Below, one piece after another: positions 35,845 through 44,913 of a stretch of DNA of 64,000 nucleotides (the stretch's first letter is position 1; the number at the start of each line of letters is the position of its first letter). The notes under the pieces were generated by a model. That model was given only the letters and a program-made list of their open reading frames with translations. It was not told the DNA's origin and searched no databases. Location: assembly GCA_036518955.1 (NCBI GenBank), contig DATDMG010000155.1:20556-84555 (forward strand), in the 5' to 3' direction. The DNA comes from DATDMG01 sp036518955. GTDB lineage: Bacteria; Actinomycetota; Actinomycetes; Actinomycetales; Kineosporiaceae. A program made the translations under genes and the position numbers.

Positions 35845-37569
35845 TCAGCCGGCTGAGGGAACCCGACCCAGGTCGAACGGGGCACGCAGGGGGAGCACGA
35901 CGTTGCGATCCGTCGCGATCCCCTCCAGCCGCGTCCCCGCCCCGGCGTACGGGACGTTCCCGGCGAGTTCCCGATGCAGAGAAGCCAGTTGCCGGCTGGT
36001 GAGCGCCGACCCCTCCAGCGACGCACCCGGTCCGAGCGGGCTGTCGTGGTCGACCATCGTGCACGCGATGGCCAGGATGCCGTTCCCGAGGTCGAGCAGT
36101 TCGACCAGGCGGGTCTGGCAGGGCCAGTCCACGATCGCGCAGGTGGTCACCTCCCAGAACCCGCGCCGCGGGTCGTGCGGGTCGATCCGGGGCCGGACCC
36201 GGTTGGTGTGGGTGTGCCCGCTCAGCCACAGCACCACGTTGGGGAAGCGGTGCAGCGTCTCCACCAGCTCCTGGCCGCCCACCAGGTCGGGCGCGACGCC
36301 GTCCCGGGGGTGGTCGAGAATGTTCGTCAGGGTGTCCGCGCCGTGGTGGGAGAACAGCACGACGAGGCGGTCCCGCTCGCCGGTGACCATGGTGGTGCCG
36401 TCGGGGGCCCGGTACCGGGAGTGCACCTCGGCCAGCCGCGCCTGCAGCCACCACAGCTGGTCGACGTCCAGCGCACCTGCGGCGCCCCCCTCGGCGCGCG
36501 TGGTGTCCAGCCCGATGAACCGGACGCCGGGCTGGTCGTGCACGTAGTACGCCGTCCCGAGCCGGGCGTTCTCGGCGGTGAAGCCATGACCGGCGGGTCC
36601 TGGCAGCGCCTCGCCCTGCGGGGCGACACGACGGTGCGCGTCGACGAACTCGCGGCGCGACAACGGTCGGCGGTCCGGGTCCGGGTCGATCGAGCGGTCG
36701 GCACCGCCGAGGAAGGCCTGGCAGCCGCTGATGAAGGTGTCCAGCGCCCGGTCCAGGTCCAGGTCCGCCGGCAGGTCGGTCGGCTTGCGGCCGCCCACCA
36801 GGGCCGCCGCGACCTCAGGGGTGATCATGCCCACGCCCTGGACGAGAGCCTCGTGGTTCCCGTAGCAGGCCAGCCACGGCAGGGTCAGGCCGGGCGACCG
36901 GAACCCGTCCAGCGCCCGCTCCAGCGCCCCGGGCAGGTGCGGGAACGCCAACCGGTCCCGGAACAGGTCCGGCCGGCCGTCCGGCCCGAGGCCGTCCGGC
37001 CGCCAGAACACCCGGTCCGGCCAGCTGCGCGACTGGACCCCCTGGTAGCGGTCGCCCCCCGACCGGACCCGGACGTCGCCGCCGTCGAACAGCGCCAGCA
37101 CTGCCTGCAGCTCGTTCCACTGCGCGTTGTCGATCGCGTCCCCGGTCGTCACGGCCAGGGCCGGCGGGGCGCCGCCCACCGGTCCCGATGTGATCCGGTT
37201 CAGCGTCTCGATCGTGGCGAGGACGGCGTGCGGGGTGAACGCCTCCTGCGGTCGCTGCACCGGCACGAGCTCGGCGAACCGGGGGTCGTCGTACCTGCGG
37301 TTCAGGAACTCGAAGCGCACCGGGGACTGGACGTCGGCGAGCTGGAGGTCCGTGACGTGCGCGACGCACAGCAGCGGTCGCAGCCGGACGCCGTCCGCGC
37401 GCCAGCGCTGCGCCACGCCCGGCAGGAGGTCGTCGCGCACGATGTGCGGCTCGCCGCCCACCTCGGCCAGCGCGTGGTAGCTGCCCGCCCGGCCACGGCG
37501 CAGGATCTCCCCGCGGACGATCCGGCGCGCCACCGTCAGCGGCGGCGGCGAGGCGTGCCCGCCGGTCAT
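35845..37569 (-). CDS. Metallophosphoesterase (TIGR03767-like)
   Basis: 574-aa calcineurin-like phosphoesterase. Metal-binding motifs are VAHVTDLQLAD, TTGDAIDNAQW, CYGNHE, FSHHG and SGHTHTNRV, in the usual order. Long insertions between them match an actinobacterial family often annotated as TIGR03767. There is no obvious signal peptide from ATG 37569, although related proteins are commonly Tat-exported, so the real N-terminus may be disturbed. The start overlaps, by ATGA, the stop of a 30-codon frame described separately. The substrate is unknown. Confidence 0.85.
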   Translation of the reverse strand: MTGGHASPPPLTVARRIVRGEILRRGRAGSYHALAEVGGEPHIVRDDLLPGVAQRWRADGVRLRPLLCVAHVTDLQLADVQSPVRFEFLNRRYDDPRFAELVPVQRPQEAFTPHAVLATIETLNRITSGPVGGAPPALAVTTGDAIDNAQWNELQAVLALFDGGDVRVRSGGDRYQGVQSRSWPDRVFWRPDGLGPDGRPDLFRDRLAFPHLPGALERALDGFRSPGLTLPWLACYGNHEALVQGVGMITPEVAAALVGGRKPTDLPADLDLDRALDTFISGCQAFLGGADRSIDPDPDRRPLSRREFVDAHRRVAPQGEALPGPAGHGFTAENARLGTAYYVHDQPGVRFIGLDTTRAEGGAAGALDVDQLWWLQARLAEVHSRYRAPDGTTMVTGERDRLVVLFSHHGADTLTNILDHPRDGVAPDLVGGQELVETLHRFPNVVLWLSGHTHTNRVRPRIDPHDPRRGFWEVTTCAIVDWPCQTRLVELLDLGNGILAIACTMVDHDSPLGPGASLEGSALTSRQLASLHRELAGNVPYAGAGTRLEGIATDRNVVLPLRAPFDLGRVPSAG

Positions 37570-37658
37570 CGTGTGACCAGCACGAGGTCGGGGCGGAACG
37601 TGAGCCGGACCGGCGAGCCCACTGCGAGGGTGGACGGCCGGGCTCGACGGGGCGTCAC
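37566..37658 (-). CDS. Small ORF coupled to the metallophosphoesterase; TOBE-like tail
   Basis: A 30-codon frame from GTG 37658, with a good AGGAGG site upstream (37668-37673), ends in a TGA that overlaps the metallophosphoesterase ATG. Its sequence, STLAVGSPVRLTFRPD, resembles the C-terminal TOBE segment of sugar or polyamine ABC ATPases. It could be a coupling leader peptide, the surviving tail of a deleted ATPase gene, or chance. The upstream frame to 37754 shows no ATPase motifs. Confidence 0.35.
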   Translation of the reverse strand: MTPRRARPSTLAVGSPVRLTFRPDLVLVTR

Positions 37659-37893
37659 GTCTTCTGCCTCCTGGAGTGGCGGACGAGCTGGCAAGTCCGG
37701 GAGCCACCGTGCGGTGGACGCTCGAAGTCTTCTGGCCCTCAGCGACGCTGGCAAGCAACTCGGCGTAGAGCCATGGTTGCCGATTGATGATGAATCGATC
37801 AGGGATTCGTTCCCGGACGACGCCTGCGGCCGATTCAGGGCAATCGTCCGTTCCGATCAATAACGCAGCGTGACAGGACCGGACGCCGTCCCC
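37659..37893. other. Intergenic leader before the metallophosphoesterase unit
   Basis: About 235 bp with no supportable gene. It is less GC-rich (for example TTGATGATGAATCGATCAGGGATTC-like sequence near 37783-37807), so the minus-strand promoter probably lies here. An open minus-strand frame runs through it to 37860 but has no recognisable domain. Confidence 0.4.
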
Positions 37894-38355
37894 CTACTGC
37901 CGGGGGGTGTCGGACGAGGTGCAGGGCCGGCTGCGCAGCTCGGTCACGTAGTCGTCGGGGGCGCCGCCGGCTTCCGCCGCATCCGCCAGCATGCCCAGGT
38001 AGTGGGCCGTCGGGAGGCCGCCCTCGTAACCGTTGAGCACGTAGATCCACGCTGTCACGTCGCCGTCCAGCGTGCTCACCCGGACCCGGATCTTGTTCCA
38101 GATCCCGATCTCGGCGCCTTCCCACTCGTCGAGGCTCTTCTCGTCCTGCGGGTGGAGGTCGTAGAGCGCTACGTAGACCCGGTGAGCCGGGTCCTCCACG
38201 ACGGTGCCCAGCGGGCCTTCCCAGCTCAGGTCCTCGCCGCCGAAGGTGAGCCGCCAGCCCTCCAGCCAGCCGGTGCCCTGCAGGGGGGAGTGCGGCGCCC
38301 GCAGAGCCATCCGCTCGGGGTCGAGGTTGCTGCCGTAGGCGGCGTACAAGGCCAT
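37894..38355 (-). CDS. Gamma-glutamylcyclotransferase-like protein
   Basis: 153-aa GGCT/AIG2-fold protein. The substrate loop YAAYGSNLD near the N-terminus and the conserved acidic residue in LDEWEGAEIG fit the family. Members act on gamma-glutamyl compounds or related amide substrates; the substrate here is unknown. ATG 38355 gives the canonical MxLYxxYGSN start. The gene is divergent from lpdA with about 125 bp between, enough for two promoters. Confidence 0.88.
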   Translation of the reverse strand: MALYAAYGSNLDPERMALRAPHSPLQGTGWLEGWRLTFGGEDLSWEGPLGTVVEDPAHRVYVALYDLHPQDEKSLDEWEGAEIGIWNKIRVRVSTLDGDVTAWIYVLNGYEGGLPTAHYLGMLADAAEAGGAPDDYVTELRSRPCTSSDTPRQ

Positions 38356-38480
38356 GGCGCCTAGCCTAGGCAGGCGGCGCGTTCGATCCTGCCAGGGTTG
38401 CCGATCGACCCGCTGCGTGTTCCCGCTCCGCGGCTCGCGTGAGGGCTGTCCCGAGCGGGGCCATGCGGGAGGATGCTCCG

Positions 38481-39926
38481 GTGACCATCTCCGCGACCCC
38501 CCCGCCACGTCCCCGCGTCGTCGTCGTCGGGGGCGGCCCCGGCGGTTACGAGGCCGCGCTGGTGGCGGCCCAGCTCGGCGCCGACGTCACCGTGGTGGAC
38601 GCCGACGGCCTGGGCGGCGCCGCGGTCCTCACCGACGTCGTCCCGTCGAAGACCCTGATCGCCACTGCCGAGGTGATGGCGCTGGTGGACTCCTCGGTCG
38701 ACCTCGGGGTGCGTTTCCCGGGCACCGCCGGTGCGGCGCCGTCGGGGGAGGCCGTCGCGCGGGGTTCGGTGGCGGTCGACCTCGGCGTCGTCAACCGGCG
38801 CGTCAAGGCGCTGGCGCTGGCCCAGTCCGCGGACATCCGCCGCCGGCTCGAGCACGAGGGGGTGCGCGTCATCGAGGGCCGGGGCCGGCTCGACGGCCCG
38901 CACGCGGTCGTCGTGGACGACGGCACCGGCGCACGGCGCCGCGTCGACGCCGACACCGTGCTCCTCACGGTCGGTGCCTCGCCACGTGAGCTGCCCGACG
39001 CCCGCCCGGACGGCGAGCGCATCCTCACCTGGAGGCAGCTCTACGACCTCGACCAGTTGCCCGACCGCCTCGTGGTCGTCGGGTCGGGGGTCACCGGGGC
39101 CGAGTTCGCCAGCGCCTACGACGCGCTGGGGGCGGACGTCGTCCTGGTGTCCAGCCGCGATCTCGTGCTGCCGGGGGAGGACCCGGACGCGGCCGCCGTG
39201 CTGGAGGCGGTGTTCAGGCGGCGCGGGGTGGAGGTGCTCCACCGCAGCCGCGCACAGCAGGTCAAGCGGACCGGCGACGGCGTCGTCGTCGAGCTGGCCG
39301 ACGGCCGGACGGTGGAGGGCTCGCACTGCCTGATGGCGGTCGGGGCCGTTCCGAACACCGCCGGGACCGGGCTGGTCGAGGCGGGGGTCGCGCTCACACC
39401 GAGCGGGTACGTGCAGGTGGACCGCGTCTCCCGGACGACTGCCCTGGGGGTCTACGCGGCGGGCGACTGCACCGGCGTCCTCGCGCTGGCCTCGGTCGCC
39501 GCCATGCAGGGTCGGATCGCGATGTGGCACGCACTCGGAGATGCGGTGGCACCCCTCAACCTGCGCACCGTCTGCGCCACCGTGTTCACCGCCCCCGAGA
39601 TCGCCACCGTCGGCTGGAGCCAGGCCCAGCTCGACGCCGGCGAGGTGCGCGGCCGCACGGTGAAGCTGCCGCTCGCCACGAACGCCCGCGCCAAGATGCA
39701 GGGCATCCAGGAGGGGTTCGTCAAGCTGTTCTGCGGGGCCCGCTCGCAGGAGGTGCTCGGTGGCGTGGTGGTTGCCCCCCGAGCCAGCGAGCTGATCTTT
39801 CCCGTCGCGCTCGCGGTCGAGCACAAGCTCACCGTGGACGACGTCGCGCACGCGTTCACGGTCTACCCGTCCCTGTCGGGGTCGCTGGCCGAGGCGGCGC
39901 GCCGGCTCCACCTCGCCGAACCGTGA
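38481..39926 (+). CDS. lpdA: Lipoamide dehydrogenase-like flavoprotein / NAD(P)H quinone reductase
   Basis: FAD/NAD flavoprotein of the disulfide-reductase superfamily, 481 aa. FAD motif VVVVGGGPGGYEAAL, NAD motif VVVGSGVTGAEFAS, and second FAD contact GVYAAGDCTG are intact, and the C-terminal dimerisation domain with HAFTVYPSLS is present. The redox CxxxxC is replaced by GGAAVLTDVVPSK, so no dithiol chemistry is possible. This matches the LpdA group (as in Mycobacterium) that reduces quinones. GTG 38481 has GGGAGGA in front; ATG 38463 is an alternative. Confidence 0.9.
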   Translation: MTISATPPPRPRVVVVGGGPGGYEAALVAAQLGADVTVVDADGLGGAAVLTDVVPSKTLIATAEVMALVDSSVDLGVRFPGTAGAAPSGEAVARGSVAVDLGVVNRRVKALALAQSADIRRRLEHEGVRVIEGRGRLDGPHAVVVDDGTGARRRVDADTVLLTVGASPRELPDARPDGERILTWRQLYDLDQLPDRLVVVGSGVTGAEFASAYDALGADVVLVSSRDLVLPGEDPDAAAVLEAVFRRRGVEVLHRSRAQQVKRTGDGVVVELADGRTVEGSHCLMAVGAVPNTAGTGLVEAGVALTPSGYVQVDRVSRTTALGVYAAGDCTGVLALASVAAMQGRIAMWHALGDAVAPLNLRTVCATVFTAPEIATVGWSQAQLDAGEVRGRTVKLPLATNARAKMQGIQEGFVKLFCGARSQEVLGGVVVAPRASELIFPVALAVEHKLTVDDVAHAFTVYPSLSGSLAEAARRLHLAEP

Positions 39927-40033
39927 TCACCGCTCCGCGGCGTCGTCGGCGGACCGCGCGGTCCGCGAACCGGGGCATGCGCGGACCCTTCGTGCGCGAG
40001 AACCGGGGGTCCCGCCGCCACCGCTGGGGTGGG

Positions 40034-41836
40034 TCAGCCCTTGAGTTCGCAGAGGACGGCGCCGCTCGTCACGGTCTGGCCGATCTCGGCGGCCAGACCG
40101 GTCACCGTGCCGGCCTTGTGTGCCGTGATCGGCTGCTCCATCTTCATCGCCTCCAGGACGACGATGAGATCACCGACCGCCACCGTCTGGCCGTCCTCCA
40201 CCGCGATCTTGACGATCGTGCCCTGCATCGGTGAGGTCAGCGCATCGCCGGAGATGACCACCTTCGCCTTGGCCGCCGAGCGCTTGGGTACGGCTCGGGC
40301 GCCGGGCCGGGCCGCCGGGGCCGCGCCCGCGAACCCGGCCGGAAGGGTGACCTCCAGCCGTTTGCCGCCCACTTCGACGACGATCCGCTCGCGCTGCTCC
40401 GGCTCCGTGCCGTCCGCGGTGGCGGCGGTGAAGGGCTCGATCGTGTTCGCGAACTCGGTCTCGATCCAGCGCGTGTGCACGGTGAACGTCTCGGTCGGGT
40501 CGCCCGGCGCGAAGGCCGGGTCGCTGACCACGGCCCGGTGGAACGGGAGCACGGTCGGCAGTCCCTCGACCACGAACTCGGCCAGCGCGCGCCGGCTGCG
40601 CTCGATCGCCTGCTGCCGGGAGTTCCCGCTGATCACCAACTTGGCGAGCATGGAGTCGAACGCGCCGCCGATGATCGACCCCTCGACCACGCCGGAGTCC
40701 AGCCGCACCCCGGGCCCGGCGGGTGGCGCCCAGCGGGTGACCCTTCCCGGCTGCGGGAGGAAGTTGCGCCCGGCGTCCTCACCGTTGATCCGGAACTCGA
40801 TCGCGTGGCCGCGCACCGGCGGGTCGTCGTAGCCCAGCGGCTCGCCCGCGGCGATCCGGAACTGCTCCCGCACCAGGTCGATCCCGGTCACCTCCTCGGT
40901 CACGCAGTGCTCGACCTGGAGCCGGGTGTTCACCTCGAGGAAGGAGATGGTGCCGTCAGGGCCGACCAGGAACTCGCAGGTGCCGGCCCCCACGTACCCC
41001 GCCTCGGTCAGGATCCCCTTCGACGCGGCGTAGAGCCGGGCGTTCTGCTCGTCGGTGAGGAAGGGCGCCGGCGCCTCCTCGACGAGTTTCTGGTTGCGCC
41101 GCTGCAGCGAGCAGTCCCGGGTCGAGACGACGACCACGTTCCCGAACTCGTCGGCCAGGCACTGGGTCTCCACGTGCCTCGGCCGGTCCAGGAAGCGCTC
41201 GACGAAGCACTCGCCGCGTCCGAACGCGGCCACGGCCTCGCGGACGGCGGACTCGTACAGCTCCGGGATCTCCGCCAGGGTGCGGGCCACCTTGAGGCCC
41301 CGGCCGCCCCCGCCGTAGGCCGCCTTGATCGCCACCGGTAGCCCGTGCGCGCGGGCGAACGCGACGACCTCATCGGGGCTGCTCACCGGGTCGGCGGTGC
41401 CGGGAACCAGCGGCGCCCCGGCTCGCTGCGCGATGTGCCGGGCCTTGACCTTGTCACCGAGCGCGTCGATGGCGGCCGGAGGCGGGCCGATCCAGATCAG
41501 CCCGGCCTGGAGCACGGCCTCGGCGAACCCCGCGTTCTCGGCGAGGAAGCCGTAGCCCGGGTGGACGGCGTCCGCGCCCGAACGCCGGGCGACGTCCAGC
41601 AGCTTGTCGACCACCAGGTAGGAGTCGCCGGGGGCCTGGCCGCCGAGGGCGTACGCCTCGTCGGCCGTCGTGACGTGGACGGCGTCGCGGTCGGGCTCGG
41701 CGTAGACCGCCACCGAGGCGATCCCGGCGTCCCGGCAGGCCCTGGCCACCCGAACGGCGATCTCACCGCGGTTGGCGATGAGCACCTTCGTGATCCTGCG
41801 CCCGCTGGCAGTGCGGGGCGAGGGCGTCGTCGACAT
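40034..41836 (-). CDS. Acyl-CoA carboxylase alpha subunit (biotin carboxylase + BCCP)
   Basis: 600-aa biotin-dependent carboxylase subunit. It contains the biotin carboxylase N-domain (KVLIANRGEIAVRVARACRD), the ATP-grasp with AAYGGGGRGLKVAR and FLEVNTRLQVEH, a linker, and the biotinyl domain with EAMKME (biotinylated Lys565). It supplies carboxybiotin to acetyl-, propionyl- or longer acyl-CoA carboxylase beta subunits. ATG 41836 follows GGAAAGGAG. The window also encodes a beta subunit at 53244, which might use this or another alpha chain. Confidence 0.94.
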   Translation of the reverse strand: MSTTPSPRTASGRRITKVLIANRGEIAVRVARACRDAGIASVAVYAEPDRDAVHVTTADEAYALGGQAPGDSYLVVDKLLDVARRSGADAVHPGYGFLAENAGFAEAVLQAGLIWIGPPPAAIDALGDKVKARHIAQRAGAPLVPGTADPVSSPDEVVAFARAHGLPVAIKAAYGGGGRGLKVARTLAEIPELYESAVREAVAAFGRGECFVERFLDRPRHVETQCLADEFGNVVVVSTRDCSLQRRNQKLVEEAPAPFLTDEQNARLYAASKGILTEAGYVGAGTCEFLVGPDGTISFLEVNTRLQVEHCVTEEVTGIDLVREQFRIAAGEPLGYDDPPVRGHAIEFRINGEDAGRNFLPQPGRVTRWAPPAGPGVRLDSGVVEGSIIGGAFDSMLAKLVISGNSRQQAIERSRRALAEFVVEGLPTVLPFHRAVVSDPAFAPGDPTETFTVHTRWIETEFANTIEPFTAATADGTEPEQRERIVVEVGGKRLEVTLPAGFAGAAPAARPGARAVPKRSAAKAKVVISGDALTSPMQGTIVKIAVEDGQTVAVGDLIVVLEAMKMEQPITAHKAGTVTGLAAEIGQTVTSGAVLCELKG

Positions 41837-42029
41837 TGCGCTCCTTTCCGGCCTCGCGAGCCTATCCGCCCGGGGGACACCCCAAGAGTGCCGTCGCCGT
41901 GGTGCACGCCACGTGCGCGGATGTGGTGCCCGCCGCCTCGGGTGGGCGGCGTCACGGAATCGGTGGGAGCCGGGACTGGTTGGTACGGGCGTACGTGCAC
42001 GTCCCCTGATCCCCATCTGAGGAGTGGCT

Positions 42030-42428
42030 GTGGGCAGCAGAGCCCTGACCCTCGACGAGCACGACTCGACCGTGGCCGAGGGCATCGTCCTGATCGACTT
42101 CTGGGCGGCGTGGTGCGGTCCGTGCCGGCAATTCGGGCCGATCTTCGAGCGGGTGTCCGAGAAGCACCCCGACGCCACCTTCGTCAAGGTGGACACCGAC
42201 GCCGAGCCGGAGCTCTCCCAGCGGTACGGGATCAGCTCGATCCCCACCCTGGTCGTCTACCGGGAGGGCATCCCGGTCTTCGGCCAGCCCGGCGCCCTGC
42301 CCGAGCCGGTCCTCGAGGATGTGCTCCGCCAGGTGCGTGAACTCGACATGGACGCCGTCCGCGAGCAGTACGCCGAGCAGCTCACCGCCGCGCAGCAGGC
42401 CGCCGCGGTGCCCGAGGAGCTCCGCTAG
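42030..42428 (+). CDS. Thioredoxin-like protein
   Basis: 132-aa thiol-disulfide oxidoreductase with the canonical WCGPC active site (Cys29, Cys32) and the cis-Pro loop SSIPTLVVY. The C-terminus carries an extra helix of about 25 residues (MDAVREQYAEQLTAAQQAA), a common actinobacterial variant. GTG 42030 is preferred because GAGGAG lies 5-6 bases upstream; GTG 42024 would overlap that site. It is divergent from the carboxylase gene and converges with the next gene. Confidence 0.92.
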   Translation: MGSRALTLDEHDSTVAEGIVLIDFWAAWCGPCRQFGPIFERVSEKHPDATFVKVDTDAEPELSQRYGISSIPTLVVYREGIPVFGQPGALPEPVLEDVLRQVRELDMDAVREQYAEQLTAAQQAAAVPEELR

Positions 42429-42466
42429 CCACCTGTGGGCCCGGGCCGCTCCGCCGACCGGAGGCC

Positions 42467-43672
42467 TCACGAGGCGGTGCTCGGGACCGCCAACCCGACC
42501 GACAGCGCTCGGTGGTCGCTGCCGCCGATCGGCAGGGCGACCTGTTCGGTGACGCCGAGGGAGGCCACCAGGGCGTGGTCCGTCGGCAGCAGCGGGACCG
42601 GCGTCCAGGTCGGCCAGGTCGGCCGGAGCCCCCGGCCCAGTACGTCCGCGGCGTCGTGGAGCCGGCCCGACACGATCCAGCGGAACTGCGGGTTCCAGGG
42701 TGTGGCGTTCAGGTTCACCAGGACGAGCACCGGCCCCCTGACCCGCTCGGCGGTCCCGAAGGTGGCGATGTCCCGGCGCCACCGGTCCAGGTGCCAGGTG
42801 GAGGGTGGGACGACGTGACCGGCCACCAGCGTCACGGCCGACCTGCCGACGATCACCCGGGCGGTGACCGCCGGCCAGTGGGTGCCCCGCACCGGGGTCA
42901 CCGGACCGACGTCGAACCTGCTGAAGATCCCGATCCCGGTCGCCGGTGAGGCGTTCGGGTCCGGCACCGTGGCGTACCGCACCGGCAGCGTCAGCGGGAG
43001 CCCGGCGACCGTCAGGTCGTGCGCGAGCGCCGCGGAGAGCTCGGTGACGACCAGCACGTCGGTGCGTTGGGAGCGGACGGCGTCGACGATGTCCCTGGCG
43101 GAGGCGCGTCCGTCGTGGGCGGTGACGATCATCGCGCGGAGCGGCACGGTCGGTCCGGCCGGGGGCTGCGCCGGGAGTGCGTAGCCGATGACGAACGCCC
43201 AGGGCAGCGCGGTGGCACCCACCGGCAGCACGAGCGTCGCCCAGCGGCGCCGCTGGATCGCCACCAGCGCGACGGGCACGGCCGGGACGATGATGATCGG
43301 GCTCAGGCAGGCGAAGGCCACCGGCAGCACGCCGAACGGACCCCAGGGCACGTCGCCCACGATCGTCGTCAGCGCCCAGGCGAGCAGCAACGTGCCGAGG
43401 GCGGGCAGGGTCAGCAGGTGCGCCGCGCGCCGTGCGCCGTGCAACTCGCTCGACTCGCTGATCCGCCGCCCCGCGCCGCGCCCGCGGTCGGACTCCTCGC
43501 CACGCCGGCGCGGCCCGGGTCCTGCGGAAGGCGACCTGACGCCCGCCGGCCGATCCGCCCAGGAGAACCCGGGGTCTTCCGCCGCGCTGTCGGGCTGGGA
43601 CGACGCGGTCGCGGCGAGCCGGGCCTGCTCGGCGGCCTCCCGCAGGCGCCGCTCCCGCCGCGACTGGGTCAT
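42467..43672 (-). CDS. Membrane-anchored endonuclease/exonuclease/phosphatase family protein
   Basis: 401-aa protein. A charged N-terminal region of about 90 residues is followed by three hydrophobic helices (about residues 90-190) and an EEP-fold domain. Recognisable elements are VVTELS, VNLNATPWNPQFR and the C-terminal GSDHRALSV motif. Actinobacterial proteins of this layout are annotated as endonuclease/exonuclease/phosphatase; nuclease versus lipid-phosphatase action cannot be told. ATG 43672 overlaps the ackA stop (ATGA), so it is the third gene of a pta-ackA transcription unit. Confidence 0.85.
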   Translation of the reverse strand: MTQSRRERRLREAAEQARLAATASSQPDSAAEDPGFSWADRPAGVRSPSAGPGPRRRGEESDRGRGAGRRISESSELHGARRAAHLLTLPALGTLLLAWALTTIVGDVPWGPFGVLPVAFACLSPIIIVPAVPVALVAIQRRRWATLVLPVGATALPWAFVIGYALPAQPPAGPTVPLRAMIVTAHDGRASARDIVDAVRSQRTDVLVVTELSAALAHDLTVAGLPLTLPVRYATVPDPNASPATGIGIFSRFDVGPVTPVRGTHWPAVTARVIVGRSAVTLVAGHVVPPSTWHLDRWRRDIATFGTAERVRGPVLVLVNLNATPWNPQFRWIVSGRLHDAADVLGRGLRPTWPTWTPVPLLPTDHALVASLGVTEQVALPIGGSDHRALSVGLAVPSTAS

Positions 43673-44913
43673 CGCGGGTCGTGCCGCGGCGCCAGCACCA
43701 GGTCGACCGTCTGGCGCGCGATCTCGAGCTCCTCGTCGGTCGGCACCACGACGACGGTGACCGGGGCGCCGTCCGGGCTGATCACCCGCTCGCCGCTGCC
43801 CTCCCGGTTGCGCGCGTCGTCGACGGCGATGCCCAGTCGCTCCAGTCCGGCGAGGCTGCCGGCCCGCACCACGGCCGAGTTCTCCCCGACACCCGCGGTG
43901 AACGCGATCGCGTCCAGCCGACCGAGTGCGGCGTAGTAGGCGCCCACGTAGCACCGGACGCGGTAGCAGTACACGTCGAGGGCGAGCCGGGCCGCCGGGT
44001 CGCCCCGCTCCGCCCGCCTGGTCACCTCGCGGACGTCGGACGCCCCGGCCAGGCCGAGCAGGCCGCTGCCGTGGTTCAGCGCTGAGGTCACCTCGGCCAG
44101 GTCCTGGCCGGCGACCCGGCGAAGGTATTCCGGCAGCGCCGGGTCGACGTCCCCGGAACGAGTGCCCATCACCAGCCCGGCCAGCGGTGTCATGCCCATC
44201 GAGGTGTCGATGCTGCGGCCTCCGTCGACGGCGCAGGCGCTCGCGCCGTTGCCCAGGTGCAGCACGATGGTCGCGACGTCCTGCAGTGGGCGAGCCAGCA
44301 GCTGTGCCACCCGCCGGGAGACGTACGCGTGCGACGTCCCGTGGAACCCGTACCGGCGGACGGCGAGCCGCTCCCGCCACGCCGCGGGCACCGCATAGGT
44401 GGCGGCCCGGGCGGGCAGGTCCCGGTGGAAGGCGGTGTCGAAGACCGCGACGTGCGGGACGTCGGGCAGCAGCCGCCGGGCGGCCCGGATACCGGTCGCG
44501 CACGCGGGGTTGTGCAGCGGGGCGAGCCCGGCGAGCTCGTCGATGACCCGGAGGACCTCGTCGTCCACCACCGTCGGCCGGCTGAACCGATCGCCACCGT
44601 GGACCACCCGATGGCCGACGGCGAGCAGCCCGTCCAGCCGAGGCCCGTGCTCGGCGAGGGCGGTCCGGACGGCGTCCAGCGCGGCGGCGTGGTCAGGGAC
44701 CTCGCGGTCGACGGCGAACTCCCGGGGCGGGTCGCCCGCGATCCGGTGGGTGAACCGGCCTGGCCCATCCCCGAGGCGCTCCACCGACCCATCCGCCAGT
44801 ACCTCGCCGGCGGCAGGCCGGAGCAGCCGGTACTTGACCGACGACGAGCCGCAGTTCAGCACCAGGACCGTGCCGGCGGCCCCGGTCGGGGCGACGCTCG
44901 TCGACCCGGTCAT
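43669..44913 (-). CDS. ackA: Acetate kinase
   Basis: Converts acetyl phosphate and ADP to acetate and ATP (reversible), 414 aa. Signatures: LVLNCGSSSVKYRL at the N-terminus, HRVVHGG, FDTAFH, YGFHGTSH, HLGNGAS and the AFTAGVGEN segment. The length is normal. The start overlaps the pta stop by 4 bp and the stop overlaps the next gene by 4 bp. With Pta it forms the acetyl-CoA/acetate overflow pathway. Confidence 0.96.
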   Translation of the reverse strand: MTGSTSVAPTGAAGTVLVLNCGSSSVKYRLLRPAAGEVLADGSVERLGDGPGRFTHRIAGDPPREFAVDREVPDHAAALDAVRTALAEHGPRLDGLLAVGHRVVHGGDRFSRPTVVDDEVLRVIDELAGLAPLHNPACATGIRAARRLLPDVPHVAVFDTAFHRDLPARAATYAVPAAWRERLAVRRYGFHGTSHAYVSRRVAQLLARPLQDVATIVLHLGNGASACAVDGGRSIDTSMGMTPLAGLVMGTRSGDVDPALPEYLRRVAGQDLAEVTSALNHGSGLLGLAGASDVREVTRRAERGDPAARLALDVYCYRVRCYVGAYYAALGRLDAIAFTAGVGENSAVVRAGSLAGLERLGIAVDDARNREGSGERVISPDGAPVTVVVVPTDEELEIARQTVDLVLAPRHDPR

